Of a stretch of DNA of 64,000 nucleotides, positions 1 through 8,338 are shown in pieces. Positions within the stretch are counted from its first letter, which is position 1. Each line of letters begins with the position of its first letter. The notes under the pieces are model-generated. The model ran no database searches, was not told the origin of the DNA, and saw nothing but the letters and a program-made list of their open reading frames with translations. Made by a program: the position numbers and the translations under genes. This DNA is from Ktedonobacter robiniae (GTDB lineage: Bacteria > Chloroflexota > Ktedonobacteria > Ktedonobacterales > Ktedonobacteraceae): contig NZ_BNJG01000002.1 of NCBI RefSeq assembly GCF_016587375.1, positions 1,054,001-1,118,000 of the forward strand, read 5' to 3'.

Positions 1-2
1 AT

Positions 3-149
3 GCTCAGGCGGAGATTGCTCTAGGGTATGATCCAGAAGATGCAGGTGTGGAGCACAAAATGCTAGAGGATGTGGCATGGTTCCCTACTGAGGCAGTCTC
101 TGACCATCCCGAGGTACAACGAGTGCTTGCCTGTCTTCAAGAGATTTAA
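3..149 (+). CDS. C-terminal end of an unidentified protein, possibly NUDIX-like (cut by window start)
   Basis: An open frame enters from the window edge and ends at TAA 147-149, giving 48 residues that begin AQAEIALGYDP and end VLACLQEI. It includes EDVAWFPTEAV. An acidic residue followed by a W-F-P stretch and a helical tail is common at the end of NUDIX hydrolases, but the NUDIX box would lie outside the window, so the family is a guess. It converges on the histidine kinase gene ending at 209, and nothing gene-like lies in the 59 bases between them. The coding character is good; the function is uncertain. Confidence 0.4.
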   Translation, partial: AQAEIALGYDPEDAGVEHKMLEDVAWFPTEAVSDHPEVQRVLACLQEI

Positions 150-208
150 TATTTTCATCACCATACATGCCCCAGGCACCTCGTGGGATCAGGCTCACAT
201 TTGATGAA

Positions 209-2740
209 TCAGGCATCTCTCTTGAGGGGAAGGGTCACTGTAAAGGTCGAGCCTTTCCCGACGTCGCTGTCCACCGTGATGGTTCCCCCATGACCCTTGA
301 TGATCTCCGACACAATGTACAACCCCATGCCCAGGCCGGGAATCGCCATCTGCTTCGGATCAGTGACCCGATAGAAGCGGTCAAAAATCTTGTCGCGCAG
401 TTCTCGCGGGATCCCCAGGCCATGATCGCGGACCCGAATGGTCGCTGACTCAGGGGAGGTGGAGAGATCCATCTCGACGGTCTCGGCGCCCGGGGAATAC
501 TTGATGGCATTGCTGATCAGGTTGGTGAAGACCTGTTCCAGCCGATCTCGATCCCCAAGCAGGTTGGTCTGCACCGCGCCACGCATCAGGATGCGATGGC
601 TGGGATGGGTTTGCTGCATGGTATCGACAATTTCTCGCAGCAACGCGTCGAGATCCACCGTTTCCTGCACATACCCCAGTCTGCCTGCCTGGATCTTGGA
701 GACATCCAGCAAGTCTTCTACTAGCCTTGTGAGTGTGTTGATCTGGGTCTGCATGCTGGAAAGAGCTGGAGCCAAGGTGCCTTGCCTGGCCAGTTGCCTG
801 TGCAGCAAGATGGTCTGTAGTTTCAAAGTGGCCAGGGGATTCCTCAGTTCATGGCTGGCCATGCTAATAAAGTCATCCTTGCGTTGCTCGAGTTCCTTGC
901 GCGCGGTGTTATCCAGCACAAAGCCGATCGCTTGGCTTGGATGATGCTGTAAGATCACCCCACCCACGAGCACCGGAAGGCGACTACCATCTTTACACAC
1001 GTACTCTTTCTCATAGGGGGTTATCGACTGCTTGGAGGCAAGCTCCTGATGGGCCTCTAAGGTCCGATCCAGATAGTCTGGAGGGGTCATGTGCAACCAA
1101 TTCATGCGCCCTTCCCGTAGGTCTTCCTGGGTATAGCCGGTCATGCGCAGAAAGGTGTCATTAGCGGCCACAATACGATCGCCTTCGTCGACAAAGATCC
1201 CGATAATGTTGGAGTTCATCAAGACACTCGCGCGCTCCTGACTCTGGCGTAGGGCTTCCTCCGTCAGTTTCTGCTCCTCGATGTCGGTAGCAGTCCCAAA
1301 CCATTTCAGGATCGTCCCCTGATCATCCCTGTGTGGCACTCCTCTGACAAGGAACCAACGATACTCCCTGGTCGTGCCATGGCGCAGGCGCTGTTCCGCT
1401 TCATAGGGCCTGCCGGTCTGGACGGCACGCTGCCACCTCTCCAGGACGCGCTGTTGATCATCGGGGTGGATGGCCTGGAGCCAGCCATCCCCTTGAGATT
1501 GTTCAGAAGTCATATTAGTATAGTCACGCCAGCGTTGGTTACAGTATTCACACGAGCCATCGGGGCGCATCATCCAGACGATTTGGGGGATGGCATTGGC
1601 CAGAACACGGATTTCGTCTTCGGCCTGCTTTTTGTCATGTATATCGGTGCAGGTGCCAACATATTTGAGGATCGTGCCCTGGGCATCTGTGTAGGGCGTG
1701 GCTTGCATCAGGAACCAGCGATACTCCCCGGTCGTGCCATGGCGCAGGCGCTGTTCCGCTTCATAGGGCCTGCCAGTCTGGACGGCACGCTGCCATGTCT
1801 CCAGGACGCGTTGCCGGTCCTCAGGATACGTACACTGCATCCATCCCTCTCCCTCGACCTCCTCGGTGCTCAGGCCGGTATAGTCGCGCCAGCGTTGATT
1901 ATAAAAATCGACATAGCCGTCTGGTCGCCCGGTCCAGACCAACTGGGGAATGGCATCGATGAGGGCACGGATTTCTCCTTCGGCTCGCTTGCGCGCGGTG
2001 ATATCGGTCCCGACATAGACGAGGTACTCGACATGGTGATCCACGTCCCTATGGGGCGTGATCGTTGCCTCAAGGTGAAGGTCCATCCCCTCCCTAGGGT
2101 GAACCAGCGTCTCGAAACGCACAGTTTCTCCCCTGCTGGCGCGTGTAATGGCTGCGCGTAATTGGTCTTGGCTCGCGGGATAAAAGGTCCACCAGGGGGT
2201 TTGGGCGAACGGCTGGCCAATCACCTCCTCGCGTCGGACCTGCGCATCTGCTAACGGAGCCTCATTGATGTCCAACAAGATCCCCTCGGGCGTGAGAAAT
2301 CCGACCCCGACATACATGTTCTCCAGGACATCAGCGGCGAGGTGTTCGTCTGGGGAAGACGTCTCTTGGCGTCGAGTTAGTGCTCTTTTCTCGTGGAAAT
2401 GCAACACCAGCCCCCCAGCGGTTGGAACGAGTTGCACATGCAACCAGTTCTGGGTGACGGGAGAAATATACTCCACTTCGGTTGGTTCCTGGGTCTGTCT
2501 GGCCTTACGCACTGCTTGATAGAGCGTGGTGTTCACCAGGTGGGGAGCGCCACGCCAGAAGCTGTTCCCGACAAGTGCCTCTGGTGTGGCGCCTGGCATG
2601 GCCTGCGCGCTCGCATTGGCATACACGATTTTCTCGGTGCCATCGATGACAAATAAGGCACCAGGAAGCGCCTCAAGAATGTGGAGGAGCGTCTCACACG
2701 ACCCAGGAGTGGCACGCTCGGTCTGCTTGGAATTCGACAT
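209..2740 (-). CDS. Multi-PAS sensor histidine kinase (5 PAS domains)
   Basis: 843 residues with no membrane segment and no receiver domain, so probably a cytoplasmic sensor kinase with an unlinked response regulator. Five PAS/PAC units run in order (about 15-125, 135-250, 255-370, 380-495 and 505-620). They are followed by a HisKA domain with the phosphoacceptor His in FISMASHELRNPL, then a HATPase_c domain with N-box NLISNAIKYSP, G1 RVRDHGLGIP and G2 GLGMGLYIV. The start at 2740 (MSNSKQT) is chosen because it aligns with the start of the close paralogue at 16218-19901; the Shine-Dalgarno is weak. PAS units 3 and 4 are nearly identical to each other in DNA (compare 1377-1490 with 1737-1850), pointing to recent internal duplication. 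The gene lies just outside the left end of the integrated element. Ligand unknown. Confidence 0.9.
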   Translation of the reverse strand: MSNSKQTERATPGSCETLLHILEALPGALFVIDGTEKIVYANASAQAMPGATPEALVGNSFWRGAPHLVNTTLYQAVRKARQTQEPTEVEYISPVTQNWLHVQLVPTAGGLVLHFHEKRALTRRQETSSPDEHLAADVLENMYVGVGFLTPEGILLDINEAPLADAQVRREEVIGQPFAQTPWWTFYPASQDQLRAAITRASRGETVRFETLVHPREGMDLHLEATITPHRDVDHHVEYLVYVGTDITARKRAEGEIRALIDAIPQLVWTGRPDGYVDFYNQRWRDYTGLSTEEVEGEGWMQCTYPEDRQRVLETWQRAVQTGRPYEAEQRLRHGTTGEYRWFLMQATPYTDAQGTILKYVGTCTDIHDKKQAEDEIRVLANAIPQIVWMMRPDGSCEYCNQRWRDYTNMTSEQSQGDGWLQAIHPDDQQRVLERWQRAVQTGRPYEAEQRLRHGTTREYRWFLVRGVPHRDDQGTILKWFGTATDIEEQKLTEEALRQSQERASVLMNSNIIGIFVDEGDRIVAANDTFLRMTGYTQEDLREGRMNWLHMTPPDYLDRTLEAHQELASKQSITPYEKEYVCKDGSRLPVLVGGVILQHHPSQAIGFVLDNTARKELEQRKDDFISMASHELRNPLATLKLQTILLHRQLARQGTLAPALSSMQTQINTLTRLVEDLLDVSKIQAGRLGYVQETVDLDALLREIVDTMQQTHPSHRILMRGAVQTNLLGDRDRLEQVFTNLISNAIKYSPGAETVEMDLSTSPESATIRVRDHGLGIPRELRDKIFDRFYRVTDPKQMAIPGLGMGLYIVSEIIKGHGGTITVDSDVGKGSTFTVTLPLKRDA

Positions 2741-3101
2741 ATAGTGATCCCCTATCCCTTTCACACGCCCCTATCCCTGGTAGTGAAGATGTTGTTCCTG
2801 CCCTCACCTCAAAAAACCCAGTGAAATTATGCGATAGATGCGAAAAACAAGCAAGCAGTACTGTACTACAACACTGCTCCAGTCTTCCCGGTGAAATTGC
2901 TCGTCCGTCTGGGGATTGCCAAGCCAGCAAACGCGAAAGTGATCGTTGCCCGCCAGGCTCAAACAATGTATGCGCACCCATGCATGTTCAATCGCCCACC
3001 AATCTCGCAAGGTGTACGCTCATGTTTACATATTTAGAAAAAGGAGGGCAACCCTCAGATAAGCTCATCATTCACCAAAATTTGGTCAGAGGCAATTTCT
3101 C
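2741..3101. other. Non-coding left flank of the integration site
   Basis: No convincing gene lies between the kinase start and the left att repeat. The one open frame here (2821-3162, plus) has no ribosome site or family features and runs across the att repeat. A short palindrome accaaaatttggt sits at 3074-3086; similar ones occur at 14934 and 22168, but its meaning is unclear. Confidence 0.6.
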
Positions 3102-3134
3102 CCTCTTTTGCGCAAATAAGACAGAAGGTGTCAT
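3102..3134. repeat. Left attachment repeat (attL candidate)
   Basis: This segment matches 38691-38723 at 32 of 33 positions (C at 3111, T at 38700). The last 23 bases (3112-3134) are identical in both copies, beginning gcaaataagacag and ending gtgtcat. The position 120 bases from the end of the integrase gene is typical of an att core. The copy ends in ggtgtcat, the same motif that is repeated just inside both ends. Confidence 0.8.
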
Positions 3135-3183
3135 CCAATTTCTCTCTTCCCCCGCTATTTAAAGCGGCTCCTCACCTCAGTTT

Positions 3184-3234
3184 ATTGGTGTCGACTCTTG
3201 AAGTTTTAAAGAGTTGACACCAATAATGACACCA
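3184..3234. repeat. Inverted repeat with TGACACC sites at left element end
   Basis: The arms are 3184-3199 (attggtgtcgactctt) and 3209-3224 (aagagttgacaccaat), which pair with one G-T. A further tgacacca lies at 3227-3234. On the minus strand the hairpin follows the integrase stop and could end its transcript. The same TGACACC word is tandemly repeated at the right end (38544-38572), so integrase or Xis arm-type binding sites are the more interesting reading. Both roles are inferred. Confidence 0.55.
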
Positions 3235-3252
3235 AAACGCCCCGAAAAACGC

Positions 3253-4437
3253 TCAAATCAGCCCTTCAAACAGGGTATTGAGTTTTTCCGCAACCTCCGC
3301 TTGCATGGTGGGGAGAATATGAGAATAGGTGCTCATAGTGGTGTCGATATTCTCGTGACCGAGGATTTCCTGTACCAGCCTTGGGTGAATACCCAGGCTT
3401 AAGAGTAATGTCGCGACCCCATGCCGCAGGTCGTGGATATGCACCTTTGGGAGCTCGGCCTTTTTCAGCAGCGAGTAGAAATGAGCAATAACAGTTGGTT
3501 TCAAGAGATAGCCGCCAACACGCGTGCAGAAAACCAGACCACGCTCCTCCCATGTATCGCCAGCCCTGAGCCTCTCCTGGAGTTGCCGGGTTTTATGTTC
3601 CTTCAGAGCGTCGACGGCGAAACGTGTTAGCAAGATTTTGCGCTTGCTCCGTTTTGTTTTCGGCTCTCCTTCGACGAAATGGCACACGCCATTCGCATCA
3701 GCGAGGTAGTTCACATTCCTCTGCACGGCGACGCTCATCTCCTGAAAATTGAAGTCGCTCCAGTGCAGGGCCAGTAATTCCCCGTGACGCATTCCCGTTG
3801 TGAGGGCCAGAATAAAAAAAGCTTCGAGGCGATCCCCTTGGATAGCCTGCAAAAACTTCTGTATTTGCTCTATCGAGAGAGGCTGTACGCGACGCGCGGT
3901 TTCTTTGGGGACCGTAACGTGCTCGGAGACATTGTGCGTGACAAGCCGCCAGCGCACAGCGTTGGCGAGCGCATTATGGATAACCTTGTGCATGGACGTG
4001 ACAGAGCTCGCAGACTGGCCCTCCTCCAGTTTGCGCGTGTAGAAGGTCTGGATCTGCTGCGCCGTTAGCTTCTGAAGCTGGATGTGCCCCAACGCGGGAA
4101 GAATATGGTTCTTAAGAAGCCCGTGGTAGCGAGCATAGCTACTCGGTCGAAGGGTTGGCTTATGTACCTCTTCCAGCCACTGTGTTAAGTACTTGCCCAC
4201 TGTTTGTTTCGGGCCTGTCGCGAGCACGCCCTGTTTCTGCTCAAATAGAGCCTGCTGAAGCTTTTCGTAGGCCTCATCTTCGCTTTGGGCATACAGTTCC
4301 TTATAGCGCCCGGTCTCCTCGACCTTAAACTTTGCGACCCACCGACCATCACCTGCCCGTTGGTAAACGGACCAGTTGCCGGGCAGAACCTTCCTGCGCC
4401 GTTTAGAACCCTTACCGTCTTTCTTCCTGCTTGCCAT
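3253..4437 (-). CDS. Tyrosine-type site-specific integrase
   Basis: 394 residues that would catalyse recombination between the element's att site and the chromosome. The basic N-terminus (about 1-75) resembles an AP2-like arm-binding domain. A SAM-like core-binding domain follows (about 80-170), then the catalytic domain. All the catalytic residues can be placed: Arg217 in TTGMRHGELLALHW, a Lys near 262, His335 and Arg338 in HDLRHG, His361 in ILGHENID and nucleophile Tyr371 in MSTYSHI. The start at 4437 is preceded by a GAGG ribosome site; the open frame extends upstream without one. The gene ends 119 bases from the left att repeat and points toward it, the usual arrangement. It is intact by inspection. 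Confidence 0.93.
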   Translation of the reverse strand: MASRKKDGKGSKRRRKVLPGNWSVYQRAGDGRWVAKFKVEETGRYKELYAQSEDEAYEKLQQALFEQKQGVLATGPKQTVGKYLTQWLEEVHKPTLRPSSYARYHGLLKNHILPALGHIQLQKLTAQQIQTFYTRKLEEGQSASSVTSMHKVIHNALANAVRWRLVTHNVSEHVTVPKETARRVQPLSIEQIQKFLQAIQGDRLEAFFILALTTGMRHGELLALHWSDFNFQEMSVAVQRNVNYLADANGVCHFVEGEPKTKRSKRKILLTRFAVDALKEHKTRQLQERLRAGDTWEERGLVFCTRVGGYLLKPTVIAHFYSLLKKAELPKVHIHDLRHGVATLLLSLGIHPRLVQEILGHENIDTTMSTYSHILPTMQAEVAEKLNTLFEGLI

Positions 4438-4569
4438 AACGACCTCGCTTTCACCTTTGATGGGGTCTTTGTTGCTAAATCCTGCTGAAAACCTCAAGAA
4501 GCCTCTGTTTGAGGTTAGGCTATAAGATAGCAAAGAGGTTTCCCTGGGCGTTGTGTGCGCGTTTTTTGC

Positions 4570-5247
4570 TTACTCTTTTTCGCCTTCATTGTGGAGAAAA
4601 TCAAGAATTCTTTGTATCGCATTCTCATAGTGGTCGAGCGTGATAGGTGCTATGGATATCGTGGAGGTATCGCGCCAACTGACTCCTAACATGCTCTGTA
4701 CCACTCTGGGCTCGGCTCCAAGCATCAGCAGCAAAGAGATGGTCGTATTACGCACAGCGTGAAACGGGGTGGAAGGAAGGTTCGCCTCTTCCAGGGCCTG
4801 CTGAAAACACTGGCTGAGGCGATAAGGTGAGAGATAGTTTCCCCTCTCGTTGGGAAAGACGAGGCCCCTTTCTTCCCACTCCTCACCGGCCTGCTGGCGT
4901 ACCTCGTGTTGCACTTGCTGATGGCGTTGGAGGTGTTGTACGAGCAAAGCGGGAAGTTTGATTGCTCGCTGGTGAAGAGGCGCGCACTCCCGTTCTAAGA
5001 AGTCACTTTTCGGGAAGAGCGATACGCTCCGATGAATGGAGAGGGCTCGCGTTTCCATCTCCAGGTCTTGCCAGTGCAGGCCGAGCAGTTCTCCCCGTCG
5101 TAGGCCTGTACTGAGTGCTACCAGAAACAATAGGCCGATCCCCTCCCTTTCCGCGGCCTCCTGCAAAGAATAAAGCTCGTTTCTTGTAAACACCCTCACC
5201 AAGTTTCTCGTTTGTGGGCCACGTGCTCTCTTCTTCGGTTCTGTCAT
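4570..5247 (-). CDS. Compact tyrosine-recombinase-like protein lacking one catalytic His
   Basis: 225 residues containing almost only a tyrosine-recombinase catalytic domain, with no arm-binding or core-binding domain. It keeps Arg50 (STGLRRGELLGLHW), His163-x-x-Arg166 (HAVRN) and a possible nucleophile Tyr207, but the usual LGH is replaced by LGVSW (188-192), so the second His is missing. The start at 5247 follows AAGAGGAACAAGAGA. It lies directly upstream of the full integrase on the same strand, 132 bases away. It could be a decayed second integrase, a regulator of excision, or a DNA-binding accessory protein. It has an uninterrupted frame and its own ribosome site, which argues against simple decay. 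Confidence 0.75.
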   Translation of the reverse strand: MTEPKKRARGPQTRNLVRVFTRNELYSLQEAAEREGIGLLFLVALSTGLRRGELLGLHWQDLEMETRALSIHRSVSLFPKSDFLERECAPLHQRAIKLPALLVQHLQRHQQVQHEVRQQAGEEWEERGLVFPNERGNYLSPYRLSQCFQQALEEANLPSTPFHAVRNTTISLLLMLGAEPRVVQSMLGVSWRDTSTISIAPITLDHYENAIQRILDFLHNEGEKE

Positions 5248-5277
5248 TCTCTTGTTCCTCTTGTTCTTTCTGAAGCT

Positions 5278-5314
5278 GAGAGCCACGTACAGAATGATCT
5301 TGTACGTGGCTCTC
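5278..5314. terminator. 14-bp perfect hairpin between exonuclease and recombinase genes
   Basis: The arms are 5278-5291 (gagagccacgtaca) and 5301-5314, with a 9-base loop. On the plus strand the stem is followed by a T-rich run (5315-5327), but no plus-strand gene precedes it. On the minus strand it lies between the exonuclease stop (5354) and the compact recombinase start (5247), so it could be an intercistronic terminator, processing site or operator. Confidence 0.6.
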
Positions 5315-5353
5315 ATCTTCTTTTTTCAATGGTAGACGGCATTCATGTTGCTT

Positions 5354-6166
5354 TTAAAAAGGATGGTCGCCAGTCTCGAAAGGGTGATCCTCGCTATTTT
5401 CCGAGCCAAGTGCTTGCGTCACCGTGCTGCACGAGGTGACCGCATTCGCCATGGCTTGCAGGGTGTGTAGCTGTCCCTTGGCTCGGTCAATCCCTGTCTG
5501 ATAAGGGCGTTCAGGAAGTGGATGTCCGATATGTGTGCAGGCATCTGCCAGCTTGATGTAGTTATCATTCAGAAAATGCCCCAGGTGCGGGCGGAGATCC
5601 TCACCAATAAAATTCATGCGAGGGAGCTGCTCACGGAGGGCTGTCTCGTTGAGCTTCTCCCGGTCAAAATCCTGCGCGAAGCTCACGATATAGCGACCCT
5701 GAAGATACTGCTCGATCCGTGGCCAGGCCTCGTGAATCGAGGGGGCGTGCTCCAGATCCTCATTGCGCAACCCGTTGATCTCGCTAAGATGTGGCGTGAG
5801 AGGATGCTTGGGTTTGATCAGGATGTCCTCAATGAGGGTGCCCGTGCGATCTAGAAGCGTCACGCGTACGATCTCGGCGTCTTCGGAGAGACCCGTGGTA
5901 TCAATCTCCAGGAAGGCCAGGTTCGGCAGGGCAAGCACCGCATTTGCCCAGAGGACTTCTCGCTCTGGCGGGAGAGCTGGCAGAGACCGAACGATTCGCT
6001 GAAGTCTTTGCAACTCACTCTCCATGTATTGCAACCCCTCGTACAAGCTCGCTCGTAACTGCACACGCTCTTGCAAGTCCTGATAGCTTTGTACAGGTCC
6101 TTTGGCGCGTTCATCGGCGACACCAGTACCCAGAGTGACAACAATAGAATCCAGACTTTTAGACAT
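5354..6166 (-). CDS. DnaQ-like (DEDD) 3'-5' exonuclease family protein
   Basis: 270 residues. The N-terminal 75 are helical without a known domain. The rest is an RNase T/DNA pol III epsilon-type fold: Exo I appears as FLEIDTTGL (Glu87, Asp89), the middle as PLTPHLSEINGLRNEDLEHAP, Exo II as FAQDFDREKL (Asp166 or Asp168), and a late Asp near 227 may serve Exo III. The first acidic residue is displaced from the usual D-x-E order, so activity is uncertain. The start at 6166 follows AGAAAGGAACC; an upstream extension in the same frame lacks a ribosome site. It sits between the excisionase-like HTH gene and the recombinase genes and may act in processing DNA ends or in replication of the element. 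Confidence 0.72.
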   Translation of the reverse strand: MSKSLDSIVVTLGTGVADERAKGPVQSYQDLQERVQLRASLYEGLQYMESELQRLQRIVRSLPALPPEREVLWANAVLALPNLAFLEIDTTGLSEDAEIVRVTLLDRTGTLIEDILIKPKHPLTPHLSEINGLRNEDLEHAPSIHEAWPRIEQYLQGRYIVSFAQDFDREKLNETALREQLPRMNFIGEDLRPHLGHFLNDNYIKLADACTHIGHPLPERPYQTGIDRAKGQLHTLQAMANAVTSCSTVTQALGSENSEDHPFETGDHPF

Positions 6167-6212
6167 AGAGAGGTTCCTTTCTGGTCTGAGACCACAAAAC
6201 TTATAAAGAAAC

Positions 6213-6252
6213 AGGCGAGACCAGATGAGGCATACCTCGTCTCGTCTCGCCT
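6213..6252 (-). terminator. Hairpin between HTH gene and exonuclease gene
   Basis: The outer arms are 6213-6221 (aggcgagac) and 6244-6252 (gtctcgcct). An inner pairing forms around the catacctc sequence. Read on the minus strand, it lies just after the HTH stop (6270) and is followed by TTTCTTTAT, so it fits an intrinsic terminator or attenuator ahead of the exonuclease. Confidence 0.6.
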
Positions 6253-6269
6253 TTACAGAGGGGAAGGGC

Positions 6270-6575
6270 CTACACAACACCGCGCGTCTCTAGCTCTTTG
6301 AGCCAGGCAATGAGTGAAGAGAGCATGACGCGACGCACGCCATCACTCAGTTTGACCGAGGGAAGGCCGTCTCGGAGGTAGTCATAGACTTTAGGACGCC
6401 CAACGCCCAGATATTGCGCTGTCTGCTCAATGGTAAGCGCACGCTCCTGGCCAATATCGAAGGGTGGTTGTTGGGGCGTAACATCAGTAGCGCTCTCTTT
6501 CTTCTTGCGACCACGTCGGGTTTTCTCTGAGGTGCTAGAGGAAACAGGTGCTACAGGTATCAAAGCACGCGACAT
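6270..6575 (-). CDS. Excisionase-family HTH DNA-binding protein
   Basis: 101 residues. A basic, low-complexity N-terminus (RRGRKKKES around 20-28) precedes a MerR/excisionase-type winged HTH at about 44-97: LTIEQTAQYLGVGRPKVYDYLRDG, then PSVKLSDGVRRVMLSSLIAWL. This is the common helix_turn_helix_17/excisionase form in which the wing reads out the target and the last helix ends in a conserved W. It lies near the integrase end and is the better Xis (directionality factor) candidate of the two in this element; the other is at 36777. The start has an AGGAGAAACACCT ribosome site. The role in excision is inferred from position and family. Confidence 0.8.
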   Translation of the reverse strand: MSRALIPVAPVSSSTSEKTRRGRKKKESATDVTPQQPPFDIGQERALTIEQTAQYLGVGRPKVYDYLRDGLPSVKLSDGVRRVMLSSLIAWLKELETRGVV

Positions 6576-6813
6576 AGGTGTTTCTCCTTCTGAACTATTC
6601 GCTTAAAGAGCAGGGAATAACGCCAAATCGAAACCGGAGGAGCGCGTGTTACTAGACCGCGCCCCAACAGTGTCGCTTGTTAACAATTTCAATATGCTGG
6701 TCCTGATCTGGTCGAGTACGAAGCGGTGCATCAACAGCAGGTTTTGACTCTTCACTAAAGGGGAGAAAACCTATACCATCGACTATCCATGCAACCAGAG
6801 CACACAATGACTG

Positions 6814-6843
6814 CTATTCTAACTGGATTATTTCTTTCTCCAT
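6814..6843 (-). other. Nine-codon micro-ORF behind a hairpin and ribosome site
   Basis: The minus strand reads a hairpin (6861-6890), a T-rich run, GGAGG, then ATG at 6843 and the peptide MEKEIIQLE before TAG. This is the same hairpin-plus-ribosome-site layout that precedes full genes in this element. It may be the stump of a lost gene or a leader peptide. Only the layout supports it. Confidence 0.3.
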
Positions 6844-6860
6844 ATCAGCCTCCATAAGAA

Positions 6861-6890
6861 AAGCTCTTATAACACCAGCTATAAGAGCTT
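6861..6890 (-). terminator. Element hairpin family, copy 1
   Basis: Perfect 11-bp stem: aagctcttata (6861-6871) with 6880-6890, loop acaccagc. On the minus strand it is followed by TTTTCTTAT and then GGAGG. It shares stem and loop sequence with copies at 8301, 9228 and 9745. Confidence 0.65.
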
Positions 6891-7009
6891 GAAATCTAGA
6901 CAAACATCATTTTGAGTTGTAAGGGTGGTAGCGACTTGTAGTGGGGTGTGGATCGAAACGAGAGTAACCAATCACGCGGCTACTCGTGATTGCAGACAAA
7001 GCGTGATGG

Positions 7010-8005
7010 TTAAAGACTCCCTCCCTTCTCTACGACAAGCCAGCAATAGTCGCTCAGCTGTTTGAAGCCTAATATGGAGTAAGGGATTTCTGGTTGCTCG
7101 TGTTCTAGAAGATAGCGCAGACTCTCAGGGCGCTTAGCATAGAAGCGTTTTACACAACGCAATGCGCTTTCCCTGGATCGGAAACGTACCATTGGCTCTT
7201 GAAGTGGGGGGAATGATTGGTACTGAAAGCCATGACTGGCAAACCAATGATAATCCTGTGGTAGTGGCCAAATCATCACAATTTTGCCACCCGCTTTCGT
7301 CACACGCCACAATTCGGCCAATCCAGACTCGCCTCCCTGGGCTTCCTTTGGCTGGAACGCTGAGCAAGATAGGGCCAGATCGACGCTATCATTTTCCAGC
7401 GGCAAGTGATCAAAACTCCCCTGACGTAAGATCACACGCTCAGATTCTCCTTCGTCGAACAGCCTGTGTTCCAGAATACGCAATAACTCTGGAGCAGGAT
7501 CTACCGCGTAGACCAGCCTTGCTCCATGGCGTAAACACTCAAAGGTAGCACGCCCACTCCCTGCTGCAGCATCAAGGACGATGTGATGATGTATATCAGG
7601 CTCCAACTGCTCGAAGATGCTTGGATGCAATAACTCACCTTCTGTTAACTCGTGGTACCATTGAGGGGTTTTCCAGTAGGTCAAATCCCAGAAGAGCACA
7701 TTGAGCACATATTCACGGGCTTGACGGATCTGATCGTCTGATATCGGGAGGAGCAATATTGTTCGAAAGTAGGCTTGTTGCTCAGTTGGAAGAGAGTATT
7801 CGATACGCTTGATTATGACATCTGATACGCCGTGGAGACTTTGAGCAAGGCGCGTCACTTCTAGTTCCGTTCCTCTACTTGCCAGCAAGCGGTGTAAGGT
7901 GGAGTCATCAAAGACCATAATATCTTCGATATGGAAAGGATTCTCGAAGAGTGAACCCATTTTCGGCTCTTCACTCGCATCTTCTAAAAAAGGCCATGTA
8001 TCCAT
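7010..8005 (-). CDS. Class I SAM-dependent methyltransferase
   Basis: 331 residues. The methyltransferase core spans about 138-270: motif I is IVLDAAAGSGRAT (142-154), an acidic strand-2 end is AVDPAPE, motif II/III is GSFDHLPLENDSVDLALSC, and motif V is LAELWRVTKAGGKIVMIWP, typical of the UbiE/MenG-like Methyltransf_11 group. The first 130 residues are helical with no recognised domain and may bind the substrate. The start at 8005 follows AAGGAGCAGAA; the longer frame lacks such a site. It is the last gene of a minus-strand cluster with a PP-loop protein and a C5 DNA methylase, which suggests a nucleic-acid substrate, but small-molecule methylation cannot be excluded. Confidence 0.8.
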   Translation of the reverse strand: MDTWPFLEDASEEPKMGSLFENPFHIEDIMVFDDSTLHRLLASRGTELEVTRLAQSLHGVSDVIIKRIEYSLPTEQQAYFRTILLLPISDDQIRQAREYVLNVLFWDLTYWKTPQWYHELTEGELLHPSIFEQLEPDIHHHIVLDAAAGSGRATFECLRHGARLVYAVDPAPELLRILEHRLFDEGESERVILRQGSFDHLPLENDSVDLALSCSAFQPKEAQGGESGLAELWRVTKAGGKIVMIWPLPQDYHWFASHGFQYQSFPPLQEPMVRFRSRESALRCVKRFYAKRPESLRYLLEHEQPEIPYSILGFKQLSDYCWLVVEKGGSL

Positions 8006-8300
8006 TTCTGCTCCTTTTTCTCTGTTTCTCTTAGAGGGTGCCTTAAGCTGGATTTCATGGGAGAGATTTGTGTAAGCAAAATATGCAGTATGCAACAAAG
8101 TAATATATTTCTTCTGCTCACAGCACTCGCAAGCATCTCATCTTCCATATGCTCCAGTGAAATTTACAATTTTCTCATCTCAAGACATGCTCTTATGATA
8201 GCAGAAGCGAGTAGTGCTTTTAGGGGTAGAAGAGGGACAATTCATCTCTTTGCAGACCTCAAACTTTCTGAGCGCTGCTGTAGATTGATCTTGCCTCCAA

Positions 8301-8328
8301 AGCCCTTATAGCACCATCTATAAGGGCT
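8301..8328 (-). terminator. Element hairpin family, copy 2
   Basis: Perfect 10-bp stem: agcccttata (8301-8310) with 8319-8328, loop gcaccatc. It lies 11 bases beyond the stop of the PP-loop gene on the minus strand and is followed by TTTGGAGG. The 295 bases from here to the methyltransferase start hold no gene. Confidence 0.6.
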
Positions 8329-8338
8329 GGATATATCT

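Larger units (their letters stand above)
6576..7009. other. 434-base gap with hairpins and an orphan translation start
   Basis: There is no normal gene. It holds a family hairpin (6861-6890), a nine-codon reading frame behind a good ribosome site (6814-6843, minus), and a small inverted repeat aatcacg/cgtgatt (6970-6976 and 6985-6991) just beyond the methyltransferase stop. The HTH gene promoter is probably in the left part, but no clear -35/-10 pair was found. Confidence 0.55.

Noticed and set aside
1331..2161. 276-codon frame opposite the first kinase gene, and similar long frames opposite the second (for example 17247-17891 and 19173-19970)
   Set aside because: They are antisense to clear PAS and kinase domains; GC-rich repeats keep the other strand open by chance.
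3102..3134. Integration into a tRNA or tmRNA gene
   Set aside because: The repeat and its flanks do not fold as a tRNA, and no T-loop or acceptor sequence is seen.
2821..3162. 113-codon plus-strand frame over the left att region
   Set aside because: No ribosome site, no family features, and it spans the att repeat; composition looks non-coding.
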